A model generated the notes under the pieces. The model was not told where the DNA came from. It was given only the letters and a program-made list of their open reading frames with translations, and ran no database searches. A stretch of 64,000 bases of DNA from positions 259,449,863 through 259,513,862 of the forward strand of contig CP136064.1 in NCBI GenBank assembly GCA_032622095.1, written 5' to 3'. This stretch comes from Siphonodentalium dalli (Eukaryota; Mollusca; Scaphopoda; Gadilida; Siphonodentaliidae). Positions 54,361-64,000 of this stretch are shown here, piece by piece; positions within the stretch are counted from its first letter, which is position 1, and each line of letters opens with the position of its first letter. The position numbers and the translations under genes are program-made.

Positions 54361-54757
54361 GATATGGCTATATTATTTTATGATGTCTCTTATGCCAATG
54401 TGCAGATAATCTGATAAAGAAAGCTATGGTATCTAATTTGAAATAAAGATTCAACAATACACATCACATGATATTAACAGTAGACTTGGACATCTGTGCT
54501 GCCTTGCACAGCTGAAGATATCACTCTACGGATGGTCTGAGGTCATTATAAATGTTATTGGTTAATAGAGATGTCAGCTTTCAACATAAACAATTCCTGT
54601 GATTTTTGACAGCTCTGTTATATAATTGATATTAATGGGTCAGCAGTGAGGTGGCTTATCTTAATTTATATTGTTGGTAGAATTTGATACATCATCATTG
54701 TAAACTTAAATTGGACTCTCTTAACCCAAGTATTCCATGTCCAGGTCACCTTTCACA
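54361..54757. other. no feature seen
   Basis: Unique AT-rich DNA without gene signals. Confidence 0.4.
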
Positions 54758-54975
54758 TTTAACCCAAGGCTGTGGTGGTGCAGCATTACAGATCCTGTAC
54801 CAGTGCATTCTATTATATAAATTCGAGTGACCCATAAATTCCATTGTACATTTGTCTATACCTAACAGTATAATCTACAATTCAACACCAAAACTCTCAT
54901 TTATGATTCCGATCATAGTAATTTACTATCGTCAAGGGATGGGTTAAAATCTGCCGATCGTGATCGGCCTCTCGT
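54758..54975. repeat. decayed TTAA hairpin MITE
   Basis: TTAACCCAAGGCTGTGGTGG, TGCAGCATTACAGATCCTG and CAGTGCATTCTATTATATAA recall the CATGACGGG subtype. The right side is not recognisable beyond GGGTTAAAATCTGCCGATCG. Confidence 0.45.
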
Positions 54976-55215
54976 TTAGTTTAGTTTCTCTATATCCCCA
55001 AATTGGCAGACTACACATTGCATAATCAAGGTTCCCATTGGGTTTCCATCACAATATTTACCATTTGGGAACATCAAATCTGAGTCTATGTCTCCAATAG
55101 CAGATGGGGCCATGCAGAATGAGGTCCCCACAGAGGGTGAATTTGGTGATGCTAGCCCGCTATGTGGATCGCGTCACTAAATTCATCCTCTGGGGACCTC
55201 ATTCTGTAAATGACA
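54976..55215. mobile_element. GAGGTCCCCAGAGGG foldback family, right part
   Basis: TTAGTTTCTCTATATCCCC, 'CACAATATTTACCATTTGGG', then the arm pair AATGAGGTCCCCACAGAGGG / CCTCTGGGGACCTCATTC and GTAAATGACATGCTTG. Confidence 0.65.
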
Positions 55216-55334
55216 TGCTTGTTCACATTATATACAGTTCAAGTCGGAATCGAAAATTATATAATTTTATAACCCTTTTCATACTAAATACTCATTCATG
55301 AGTAGTTCTCTTAGATAACGTTTAGATATTTAGT

Positions 55335-55770
55335 TAAAGGTACTGAATCCAATTTGATGGTCCCCATATCATCTGATTTAAACAACAATAACAACATTTT
55401 TTGAAATGCCCTTTCAGTTATCAGAATCGATTAATTGCCCAAAAATAATGCTAACCACTGTCAACTATAGTATAAAATTAACCAAACGTGTTCGTTATCA
55501 ACATTTTGTACAGCAAAATATGGCCGGATTTGTCAATATATCCAAGACCAAAGCCACTTGATTTTGTAGCTATCCATCTTCATCCACAATTTGGTCCGAG
55601 ACCATCGGTTTGACGACTTTTTACCAGGCCACCAATAACTACACATCTTGAGAAATAAAAAAATTTAAAAAACTGATATCTGATCACTCTTAGCTTTGAA
55701 GGGTGGGTTCCTCGACTTGAATCAAATATTTTTTACCTCCGAAGCCAAAGAAAGAGTTATTTGGGAGCTT
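55335..55770. mobile_element. TTAAAGGTACTGAATCC family element, right end missing
   Basis: TTAA + AGGTACTGAATCC, then a GATGGTCCCCATATCATCTG stretch. It continues to 'TTGAATCAAATATTTTTTAC' and GAAGCCAAAGAAAGAG, matching 47724-48200 without the last terminus. Confidence 0.65.
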
Positions 55771-56007
55771 GCAACCAATGAAAATTAATCATTCTATGCT
55801 TGTATTATCTTCTTGTCTGCCCATAATTTATGAGCACCCCTCAAAATGAATAATAGACCATTCCAATATATACTTTTATAACTAGGTGGGAGAATCCATT
55901 TAGTAAAGAAATGGTTTAATACAATATGCCTTTTATATGTTTAATCTGTCTTTGTCCAAGTGTCAATTTCTGGTAGGTTACTGCTTCTGTTGATTCCCCA
56001 GTACTCT

Positions 56008-56453
56008 CAAGCCATGAAATAGTGTGTCTGTCATTTGCAGAATGAGGTCCCGAGAGGGTGAATTTAGTAAGCTAACCCATTCAGTGGGCTAGCATGACTA
56101 AATTCACCCTCTTGGGACCTCATTCAGTTCAGGCCTCATCTTCTGGGAAGTATCTATAGTCTCAAATTAACATTGTTTTTAGTTACTTTTTTCCTTCTAT
56201 TCTGTTTCTATATCTCCTAATTTGCAGATGATAGAATTCATAATCGAGGTGGCTATAAATGGGTCAACATCACCAACCTCAACTGGGGAGCTTCGATCTC
56301 ATCCTAGGTCTCCCATAACAATTGAGGCCTCAGCAGAATGAGGTTCCCAGAGGGTGAAATTGGTATGCTAGCTTGCCATGTGGTATAGGTGTCATTAAAT
56401 AAACCCTTTGGGGACCTCATTCTGCAAATGACAGACACACTATTTCAAGGATT
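56008..56453. mobile_element. GAGGTCCCCAGAGGG foldback element, complete but worn
   Basis: CAAGCCATGAAATAGTGTGT to ACACACTATTTCAAGGATTG, with two arm pairs and 'CTCCCATAACAATTGAGGCC' between. Confidence 0.7.
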
Positions 56454-56474
56454 GAGTACTCAATCTTATATTAG

Positions 56475-56650
56475 CAAGCCTTGAAATAGTGTGTCTGTCA
56501 TTTGCAGAATGAGGTCCCCAGAGGGTGAATTTAGTGATGCTACCCCGCATCACCAACTTCACCCTCTGGGGACCTCATTCTGCTTACACCTGAGCAGAAT
56601 GAGGTTCCCAGAGGGTGAATTTGGTGATGCTAGCCTATTTCAAGGCTTGT
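56475..56650. mobile_element. GAGGTCCCCAGAGGG foldback element, short form
   Basis: CAAGCCTTGAAATAGTGTGT at the left and CTATTTCAAGGCTTG at the right. One full arm pair plus the first arm of a second, which runs straight into the terminus at GCTAGCCTATTTC. Confidence 0.7.
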
Positions 56651-56849
56651 ATATTAGGAAAGTCACAGTCGTCCAAACATAAAATGTGTAGATATTCATG
56701 GGACTTAACATATGTATGGTTCACTTGACTCTTCAAATAACATAAATTAAAATACATCTGAGATCAAACAGACGCTGGTGTATTTGGTTTGATGATGAAT
56801 ATCCCTACATGGTAGTATTTGCCTGCTGTTCAATGTTCATGAGAAGAGT

Positions 56850-57348
56850 TTAACCCTATCATGATGGGAGTTGCCCTGGTGCAACATTAACTCTTTCAGT
56901 GCCAGGCTTATTTTGTAGGTTTAGTGCGAGGGAATCTTACATTTTTCATGGGCATCAAAATTATTACTATGAATACTTGGTGATAGTTTTGAGTTATAAC
57001 ATGCCCCTAAGGTTTTATCCAGTTTGTTTTTAAATTGTTTTTTAAAATTATTTTTAATGTTTTTAGGGCCGATTTTATCGGCCCTGGCACTCTACAGACC
57101 GTAAATTAGGATCGATGAGATCGGCCCCTGGCACTGAAAGAGTTAAAGATCCTGTGTCAATGCATTCTCTTATATAAGCGAGTCTCCCATAGGGAGCCTC
57201 TCATATATAAGAGTATGCACTGGCTTAAAAGGTCAAGATATATATTGTTAGGCCAATGTATTCTCTTATATATGCGAGGCTCCCTATGGGGGAATGCATT
57301 GGCACTGGGTTTTTGCTAAATTTCAGGAAGCTCCAGTGGAAGGGTCAA
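56850..57348. mobile_element. TTAA hairpin MITE, CATGATGGGAG subtype, carrying another
   Basis: TTAACCCTATCATGATGGGAG and GTGCAACATTAA at the left; two hairpin cassettes and 'AGGAAGCTCCAGTGGAAGGG' at the right. A CAGTGCCAG-subtype element is inserted at its TTAA (56887-57146). The second cassette lacks its closing strand. Confidence 0.7.
56887..57146. mobile_element. nested piggyBac-like MITE, CAGTGCCAG subtype
   Basis: TTAACTCTTTCAGTGCCAGG to CCTGGCACTGAAAGAGTTAA. The outer element at 52693 reads GCAGCATTAAAGACT without an insert, so TTAA was duplicated on insertion. It also holds GGGCCGATTTTATCGGCCC. Confidence 0.8.
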
Positions 57349-57396
57349 CAGGCCCATTGATGAGTACTGGTAGTTCCCTTAGGAAATATTCAGATA

Positions 57397-57889
57397 ATGG
57401 CTGCGGACACACGTATCACAGTAGCGATGGCATAGTAGGTGTGACAATTAATTATGGTGCAATTTTGGTGACAATTGGTCGTCATATTCCTGTGCCATAG
57501 CGAGACATGTCGCCCGCCGCACATTCACACAATGAGTCTTTTCCAAGCTCTATCAGCGTCGAGATCGAAATCTCAATGATTTATCAAACCGAATGTCTTG
57601 TCGCTATGTCATATTTTTAATACTAACACACAAGACAATTCTGGACGATCGGTCGTGCAATTTTATGTATCGTAGAGAATACAATGTGGCTAAACGTAAT
57701 GAGTAGAGATCAACCTTGGTGAAACTCAATGGGTTAATTGGTCAGTCGACTCACTGTGCGAATATTCGGCGCGCGACACGACTCCCGATGGCATATAAAT
57801 TATGTTGACCAATTGTCACCAAACTCTACCATAATTAATTGTCACACCTACTATGCCATCACTACTGTGGTACGTGTGTCTGCAGCCAA
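57397..57889. mobile_element. 493-bp foldback element with 90-bp arms
   Basis: AATGGCTGCGGACACACGTA ... TGACAATTGGT at the left (57397-57480) and the inverse ACCAATTGTCACC...GTACGTGTGTCTGCAGCCA at the right. The GC-rich middle (CGCCCGCCGCAC, CGGCGCGCGACACG) has its own inverse phrases. No coding sequence. Confidence 0.75.
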
Positions 57890-57954
57890 TAAATTCAATA
57901 AACAACCTATAGGAATCCTTCTTCATTTGTATCATCAGTCGTATGCTTTTATTT

Positions 57955-58035
57955 CTTGACCACCCCTCCAGATGAATAATAGACCATTCCAATATATACT
58001 TATATAACTGAAGGGAGATCCTATTTAGAAAAAAA
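57955..58035. repeat. fragment of the GTTCAACAAACGAC family
   Basis: TTGACCACCCCTCCAGATGA, 'AATAGACCATTCCAATATAT' and 'CTATTTAGAAAAAAAATGG', as near 55850-55915. Confidence 0.6.
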
Positions 58036-58138
58036 ATGGGTCAATGCTCCCTATGAACCAGTGTAAATATTTTGCAAACAAATCCAGTATTGCTCAATAT
58101 TCAAAATGTGCAAATCAGTTGAGATGATCTCTGTGTAT

Positions 58139-58668
58139 TTATACCCCCACTTTCGAAGAAAATGGGGGTATACTGGATTGACTCTGTCCGTCCGTCTGTC
58201 ACGCTTTCTCCCTCCGTTTGTCCGTCCGACCTCATAACTCGAACAACTATGAACTGATTTCAATAATTTTTTGTATGCAATCTCCTTAGGACTGCCTCTC
58301 CGCATGATGCTAATTGTGGTTCGGTCCGACTTTTTGAACCGATTTCAATAATTTTTGGTATACATGCTTCTCACAATACCCTCTCTACATGATGCGGCTA
58401 GGGATTGGCTCAGACTGTTTTTCGTAATATTACACTTCATTTTCGACTTATTTTGACTTAGAAAATTCTGTCTGACTTAATAACTTTAACAAATATGAAC
58501 CAATTTGAATAATTTTTTCTGTACAAGCTTCTTGTGACACCATATCATCGATATTATTAGTCCGAATTTTTCTTTAAAGTTAAAAATCTTGTTTGTTGGG
58601 TTTACGGATAATGCGGGTTGAATATGCCACGGTTGGGGTATGCTAGCACTCGAGTGCACACCTCTTGT
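58139..58668. repeat. CCGT-rich element, TATACCCCC head, copy 1
   Basis: The head hairpin TATACCCCCACTTTCGAAG / AAAATGGGGGTATACTGG is followed by CTCTGTCCGTCCGTCTGTC and two or three units with 'ATTTCAATAATTTTT.GTAT'. The tail is GGGGTATGCTAGCACTCGAG + TGCACACCTCTTGTT. Copy 2 at 61240 has the same head and tail. Confidence 0.7.
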
Positions 58669-59290
58669 TTTGTTTGTGAGCATGTGTCCCGTAGTGTCTA
58701 GTGATGAAGGTACAGTTGGCCGCGTATGGGAACAATAAAGAGTCCAGAAGATTCGATAACTTTTATATTCTTAAGTAAGTCTCTGTTGATAAGCACAGCA
58801 AAGGTAGATGAACAGAGGAGTTGGTGGATCGGCGATCTAAGCGGGAATGTCTCTGTATTTCTCGACACGAGTAGTTATTCCAACGTATGGTGTATCATGC
58901 GTCCAAATAAGGTCTGAGATACCATGATACCCTTGTCTATGACTTGTATCATACTATTGTTTACTATAGAATGATACATGGTTTGATCCGCCCTCACTTA
59001 TACACTGGTTGCTACCAATTAAGAATATGATCTTTTTAATTATGCTTGTGTGTTCCTATACTATATCATTTACATCTCGACGTGCTGTGCTTATCTATAC
59101 AATTAGCCCTATCATTACAATCACTGGGGAAAGGAAGTTTATCCTAGATCCAGGAAACATATAACAATAACTATACTATCTTGTGTACTATCGGACACAT
59201 GAGGTCTAATTGAATCTCATACTTTCTAAATTCAGTGACATAGAAGCATAAGCTGGTCTTGATGTATGTGTACACATTAATTAGTTCAAC
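58669..59290. other. no feature seen
   Basis: Unique AT-rich DNA without gene signals; a 63-codon frame at 58726 has no recognisable motif. Confidence 0.4.
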
Positions 59291-59874
59291 CTGCCTAATA
59301 CATGATATTTATAATTGTAGATGTTTGGAGATGGCATTCATTGAAGATTCCTCAACCTCCCTAAAACTTAATACTTATTGTAGATGTTAGCACTCCAGTC
59401 ATAAATTCATTTTCATTATAATTACCATGTTATTTGCATCTTTCATAGAATACATGTGTGTATTTTGCACTCATCCATGGTTCAAATTCATTCATTTGTA
59501 TATTTATATTTGTATATATTATGTTGAACATAAAAGGAGATGGTTCCATAAAATGCCGGATTCAGGGTAGAGTCCCCCTTTAAGTTTGCATATCTAAGCT
59601 GCATATCTGGTACACATACATTTTCCCAACCTCACTAATACATGATATTTATATTTGTAGGTTCTAGGAAACATAATGGAGTTTCAGATGTCTTCAAGCG
59701 AAGCTTAATTTAGACCAACTCCACTAAATATTGATAAGTTTGCTCAACCTCCCTAATATATTTTAATAATAGCGCATGATAAGTATAGGATAATGGCTGA
59801 AAACTGTACATTATTTCAGGGAATGGATCGATCGAGGCTGTAGGACAAGATCATTTCATTCGCTGAATTGAAGC

Positions 59875-60123
59875 TACAGTAAGGCCCTAAATAATCAACT
59901 CCTTAACCACAGCAGAATTATGGGTAACTTTTCAGGATTTAGTCGGAAATATGGCTTGTTGCCATTCTCAGTAAGAGCTTTCCGATGAATGGCAACAAGT
60001 GATATTTCCTCTCAGTGAGAGCTTTCCAATGAATGGCAACAAGTCATATTTCCGACTAAATCCTGAAAAGTTACCCATAATTCTGCTGTGGTTAAGGAGT
60101 AGATTATTTAGGGCATTACTGTA
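59875..60123. mobile_element. TA-flanked palindromic MITE with duplicated apex
   Basis: TACAGTAAGGCCC to GGGCATTACTGTA. Near the apex the segment 'GAGCTTTCCGATGAATGGC' to ATATTTCC is present twice in the right arm (59970-60009 and 60018-60053), each preceded by CTCAGT.AGAG. Confidence 0.8.
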
Positions 60124-60955
60124 TTATCTGACTTAAAACTTGGCTGAGTCCATTTGTTTGAAGTGTCACCTCTTATCTGAATGGATTAACCTGAAATTGG
60201 GTCAAGACACCTGAGTTGTACCATGTGTTCGGCGCTATCCACTCACTCATTGGCTGCTTGAATGACTTGACATCTTAACCCATTGTCAACTTAATGGACA
60301 GGCAGTACCCCATTGCGTTTCCGACCATTGACTGAACACTGCGTATGGACAATGAGCTCCTTCTGCGATAGATTTACGAATATCCTCGGGAGTTTTGCCC
60401 TTACATTTCGGCATTTAATTGTACTAAATTATTTATGTGGCATATTTCGGTTTGTGCAGAGAATTATAAATTGAATGGCGGATTGGTGTGAGCGGTATGC
60501 ATAATCGGAGATTGGCGATCTTGTAGATTGAGATCGTGGGTAATACTGAAGATCGAAGGACAAAATTTACATGTAAATTTTAACAGTTGAAAATTCAATG
60601 CCTATTCGTGAAGTGACATGCCTGAAATTTGAAGTTATACACCCCCTCTCCCCAACCCGAGTGACGAGGCTCTATATATAGGTATGTCCCATCTGTGATG
60701 TTTCCAGCAAACCATAAGAATGATAACCGTTGCCTGGATAGCTACATGCATACAATATGGTATCATACATGCAAGTCATATAAAATGAAATCATCCACAG
60801 TAAAATAATTGTTCATTAATTCGGATAATGAGCACCCGTTAATAAAATAATGGATAATTGTTTGTAAAATTAATGTACGATCTCGACAATAACCATCCAA
60901 TATCCTATACACTGGACTCGATGAACAAATGAGTGACGTCATAGCCATGTTTTAA
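60124..60955. other. no feature seen
   Basis: Unique DNA inside the degenerate array; no coding, RNA or repeat signal recognised. Confidence 0.4.
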
Positions 60956-61239
60956 TTATACTTGTAGATGCTAAAAAACGGTGGGTTAACAGATGTCTTC
61001 AAGCCAAGCTTTAATTTGACCCAATTCCACTGAGTATCTGGTACATGTACACAGCATGTACACATGCATTTACTCTAACCCCCCTCCCCTAATACATAAA
61101 ATGTGTACTTGTAGATGTTAAGAGGCATTGGGTTTACAGATGTCGTCATGCCAAGATGTAATTTGGCCCAACTCAGCTGAATAGAGATCCATTGATATTT
61201 CGTACATATACACTTAAGATTTGCTAAATCTCCCTATTA

Positions 61240-61737
61240 TTATACCCCAACTCTCTGAGAGAATGAGGGGTATACTGTATTGACCTCGTCTGTCATCCCG
61301 TCCGTCCGTCCGGACATCTATCTGTCCATTTTTCCACCTGTCTCCGTCCGGGCAGATAACTCAAACACCAGTATGGATGTTCACTACTATGAGGGTATTC
61401 AAGAAAGTGTTCAAACAATTTTTCCGTTTTAGAGTTATTCATCTTTGTTTATTTGGAATTTTTTTTTTTTTTGTACGTCTGAGCAGATATCTCCACCACT
61501 GGTTGATGAATCTCAATGTAATTTGGTATGGCTGTTCACTACTATGAGGGCAATCAATTGTGTGTTCAATCAATTCGTTCATATTTTCCCTTCTACAGTT
61601 ATTTAATCGTTGTTTGTATGAAAATGGTGGGGTTTTTTACCCGTCCAAGCAGATATCTCACTCATACCGGTACTTTGTCGGTTCAAATTTGCCACCGTGG
61701 GGGTATGCCAGCACTGCCGGTGCAATCTCTTGTTATA
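61240..61737. repeat. CCGT-rich element, TATACCCCA head, copy 2
   Basis: TTATACCCCAACTCTCTGAG / GAATGAGGGGTATACTG head, CCGTCCGTCCGTCCGG, and two units with 'GTTCACTACTATGAGGG'. The tail is GTGGGGGTATGCCAGCACTG + CCGGTGCAATCTCTTGTT. Inserted in the degenerate array between TTATTA and ATAATAATTAC. Confidence 0.7.
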
Positions 61738-62390
61738 ATAATTACTCTTGTAGATGTTAGGAGACCTTGGGTTAACAGATGTCTTCAAGCTGAACTGTAA
61801 TTTGTATCAACTCGGCTCAATATAGATTCTTCAATGTCTGGTGCTTTGTACACATAAGGTTGCTTAACCTCCCAAATACATTAATATTTCATGATATTTA
61901 TACTTGATGAAGCTAAAAGACTGGGTTAACAGATGTCTTCAAGGCAAGTTGTATTTAGGCCAAACACAGCTGAATATATCTGGTACATGTACACATAAAT
62001 TTGCTCAACCTCCCTAATACATTATATTTATACTTGTAGGAGACAGTATTGCTATGGGTTAACAGATGTCTTCAAGCCGAGCTGTAATTTGGCCCAACTC
62101 TGCTGAATATAGATCCATTGATTTCTGGCATCGGAGAATCCTGATTTGATCTCGTGGTATAGACCATCAATTCTATGAAACTGCTCACTGTGATTTACCA
62201 CGTTCTGTCTCTGTGTTCTCCTGTTAGTGCTCAAATGAGAGAAATGCACAGCTAAACAGGTGAGTGTGTTTAACCATCATCACACCTTGTAGTATATCTA
62301 ACCCTTTTGTTTGCCAATCTGGCTTAGGATGATGTTTTCCTGTTATCCACACTGGAGTTCTATAGTGGAGCGATAGTGTTAGCTAGAGCT

Positions 62391-62730
62391 GTTATTCAAT
62401 CATTAGAGAACTGTTGGATTTTTACTGGAGCTCTGTTGATGGGAATAGCTGATGATAGCATTGAGCAATGTTTTCTATATGAAGGACTCGGTTAGTTTTA
62501 AAATATTTATTCATCGTTTCCAGACCTCCAGTCACAACAACAACACATATTATCTAATTGAACAACACTAAATGGCTTTGTTTCTCTGTAAAACGAGGAT
62601 AAAAATGTAATGTGATTTATAAACAGAGATTTGTAAACAGCAAAATTTTGTCATTTATTTATAGAAAAAATTATTGCCATGATCTAAAACACTCCGAGAA
62701 AAATGTTTAAAATGAACTGTGATTTTAAAA
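62391..62730 (+). repeat. direct duplication, left copy
   Basis: 'GTTATTCAATCATTAGAGAA' to 'AATGAACTGTGATTTTAAAA'; shared order of phrases with 63116-63480, about 80-85 % alike by eye. Confidence 0.75.
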
Positions 62731-63000
62731 CAAGTCTTATAGATGTGTAGCTATAGCCCTCAAAATTAGCTATGATACAAGGCAATGCCTAAGAGGAAGC
62801 CAGGCCGTAGAAGCCAATATAGATATAATTATATGCTATTCTAAAGCCATGCCACATATTAAAAAAAAATGTCAATTACAAGGGTTGTAGATTAAAAAAA
62901 ATTGTATTAGTAAACAATTAACTCAATAATAATTGTTGGTCCTTTAAATAATTGAAATTCCACATTGAAGTATTATAGCAGAGTTACATGTATAATGTTA
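62731..63000. other. no feature seen
   Basis: AT-rich spacer between the duplicated blocks. Confidence 0.4.
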
Positions 63001-63113
63001 GTCAGTACTATTCACTGACTACCACACTGACTACCACACTGACTACCGATATCACTGACTACCGATATCACTGACTACCGATATCACTGACTACCGTACT
63101 GACTACTATAGTC
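63001..63113. repeat. short tandem array of ACTGACTACC units
   Basis: Units of 13-16 bp (CACTGACTACC, then GATAT), about seven. Confidence 0.85.
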
Positions 63114-63115
63114 AA

Positions 63116-63480
63116 TCATTATTCAATAATTAGTGAACTGTTGGATTTTTACTGAGTTCTGTTGAATGGGAATAGCGGATATTGAGCAATGCTTTCTATA
63201 TGAAGGACTTGTGCTGGGTTAGTTTTAAAAATTTATTCATCAAGATTCCAGACCTCTCAAAACAACAACACATAAAATCTAATATTCAACTTCATTAATG
63301 GCTTTTTTTCACTGTAAAACAATGAAAAAAACCGTATTAAATGTGATTTATAAACAAAGAACAAAGATTTGTAAACAGAAATATTTTGTCAGTTATATAT
63401 TGAAAAATAAACATGATTGTTATTTACTGAACCTCTAAAACACTGAAACTATGAGAAAAATGTTAAAATGAACTGGGATT
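63116..63480 (+). repeat. direct duplication, right copy
   Basis: Starts 'ATTATTCAATAATTAGTGAA', ends 'AATGAACTGGGATTT', where a TTAA element is inserted. The left copy reads GATTTTAAAAC without an insert. Confidence 0.75.
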
Positions 63481-63724
63481 TTAACCCTTTCTATACTAAA
63501 TGGATTCTCCCAGTCAGTTAAAAAGTGGACATCGGAATGGTCTATTATTGATTTGGAGGGATGGTAAGGTGATAAAAGCAGGCGACAGATAAATAAAAAG
63601 TGCAGATGGAGTTCTATTTATTGAGCGAAATGTTTAGATTATAATGGTCATTTGTTGAACTTTTTATCTGAACATTTCCTAAGCGATAACTACTCATCAA
63701 TGATCTTTAGTGTAGAAAGACTTA
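63481..63724. mobile_element. TTAACCCTTTCTATACTAAA family MITE
   Basis: Left end TTAACCCTTTCTATACTAAA, right end TTTAGTGTAGAAAGACTTA (worn inverse). The interior holds 'GGTCTATTATTGATTTGG' and a worn GGTCATTTGTTGAAC palindrome, as in 19618-19895. Inserted at TTAA of a duplicated block whose other copy lacks it. Confidence 0.7.
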
Positions 63725-64000
63725 TTTCTCATAAGTCATTCCTAGTTGATCCATCAAGTTTTCAACAATATATTTCCATAAAATTAGATAAGTTCTTTGC
63801 AAGAAGCAATTATGGCTTGAGAACAAACGCCTGTCAATCATGGATTCATGTACAGAGAAGTTTAATTTTCATTGGTCAGTCAATAGAAATCAACAACTCT
63901 GTGGAAACATTCCAAATATGTGTGCAGCTGCTGTTAGGAAATTAGTTCACACATCAGTGCTTTCTGGAAGAGTGTCTGACACTGATTAAAGTCAAAATCT
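63725..64000. other. no feature seen
   Basis: Unique AT-rich sequence to the window edge. A 97-codon frame beginning at 63652 starts inside the MITE and has no recognisable motif. Confidence 0.4.

Larger units (their letters stand above)
59295..62110. repeat. degenerate array of about 150-170-bp units, interrupted
   Basis: Units share 'CTTGTAGATGTTAGGAGA', 'GGGTTAACAGATGTCTTCAAG', 'TAATTTGGCCCAACTC', 'CTGGTACATGTACACAT' and 'CTCAACCTCCCTAATACAT'. They are recognisable near 59320, 59640, 60960, 61100, 61745, 61905 and 62035. A MITE (59875-60123), a CCGT-rich element (61240-61737) and unique DNA (60124-60955) interrupt the series. Confidence 0.7.

Noticed and set aside
1-64000. tRNA genes
   Set aside because: I looked for box B-like GGTTCGAATCC sequences with a partner box A and found no convincing cloverleaf; a covariance-model search would be decisive.

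Overview
This is repeat-dominated, AT-rich, non-coding animal nuclear DNA. I recognise no host gene, tRNA gene or intact protein-coding gene in it. The organism is probably a marine invertebrate. The evidence is a metazoan-type 5S-derived sequence, an APE-type LINE whose ORF1 carries an SGNH-like domain, and CCGT-rich repeat families of the kind seen in mollusc, brachiopod and lancelet genomes. The phylum cannot be fixed from this window.

The only protein-coding remains belong to a dead non-LTR retrotransposon (about 8022-12840, + strand): an SGNH-hydrolase-like ORF1 tail, a very long aspartate-rich stretch, an apurinic endonuclease, a reverse transcriptase with YADD, a CCHC-like C-terminus and a second acidic stretch. 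It lies inside a larger insertion (7999-13571) with TGT...ACA ends and a CTAA target duplication. That insertion ends in a 212-bp LTR (13360-13571, minus orientation) that contains a 5S rRNA-like sequence and is followed by a primer-binding site matching tRNA-Pro. This LTR resembles the Cassandra TRIM elements of plants and is the most interesting item in the window.

Layout. 1-7 kb: palindromic MITEs, a GA-rich satellite and an array of about 190-bp units. 7-15.8 kb: a 138-bp tandem array split by two datable insertions, the LTR/LINE composite and a 1,824-bp DNA transposon with TGA duplications. 15.8-20.6 kb: a second 190-bp-unit element, a 71-bp array and MITEs. 21-30 kb: successive minisatellites of 57, about 50, 39 and 29 bp; the last spans over 5 kb with A/B unit types and higher-order duplication. 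30-42.5 kb: several foldback transposons with long terminal inverted repeats. 42.9-48.5 kb: a direct tandem duplication of about 2.5 kb. 48.5-64 kb: more nested MITEs, CCGT-rich elements and degenerate tandem repeats.

Two MITE groups dominate. One has TA + CAGTAATGCCC ends and near-perfect 100-bp arms (Tc1/mariner- or pogo-like). The other has TTAA + CCCTTT ends (piggyBac-like) and shares one inner hairpin cassette between several kinds of terminus. Many truncated copies stop at the hairpin apex, and one side of the 2.5-kb duplication also breaks at such an apex, suggesting hairpin-driven breakage.
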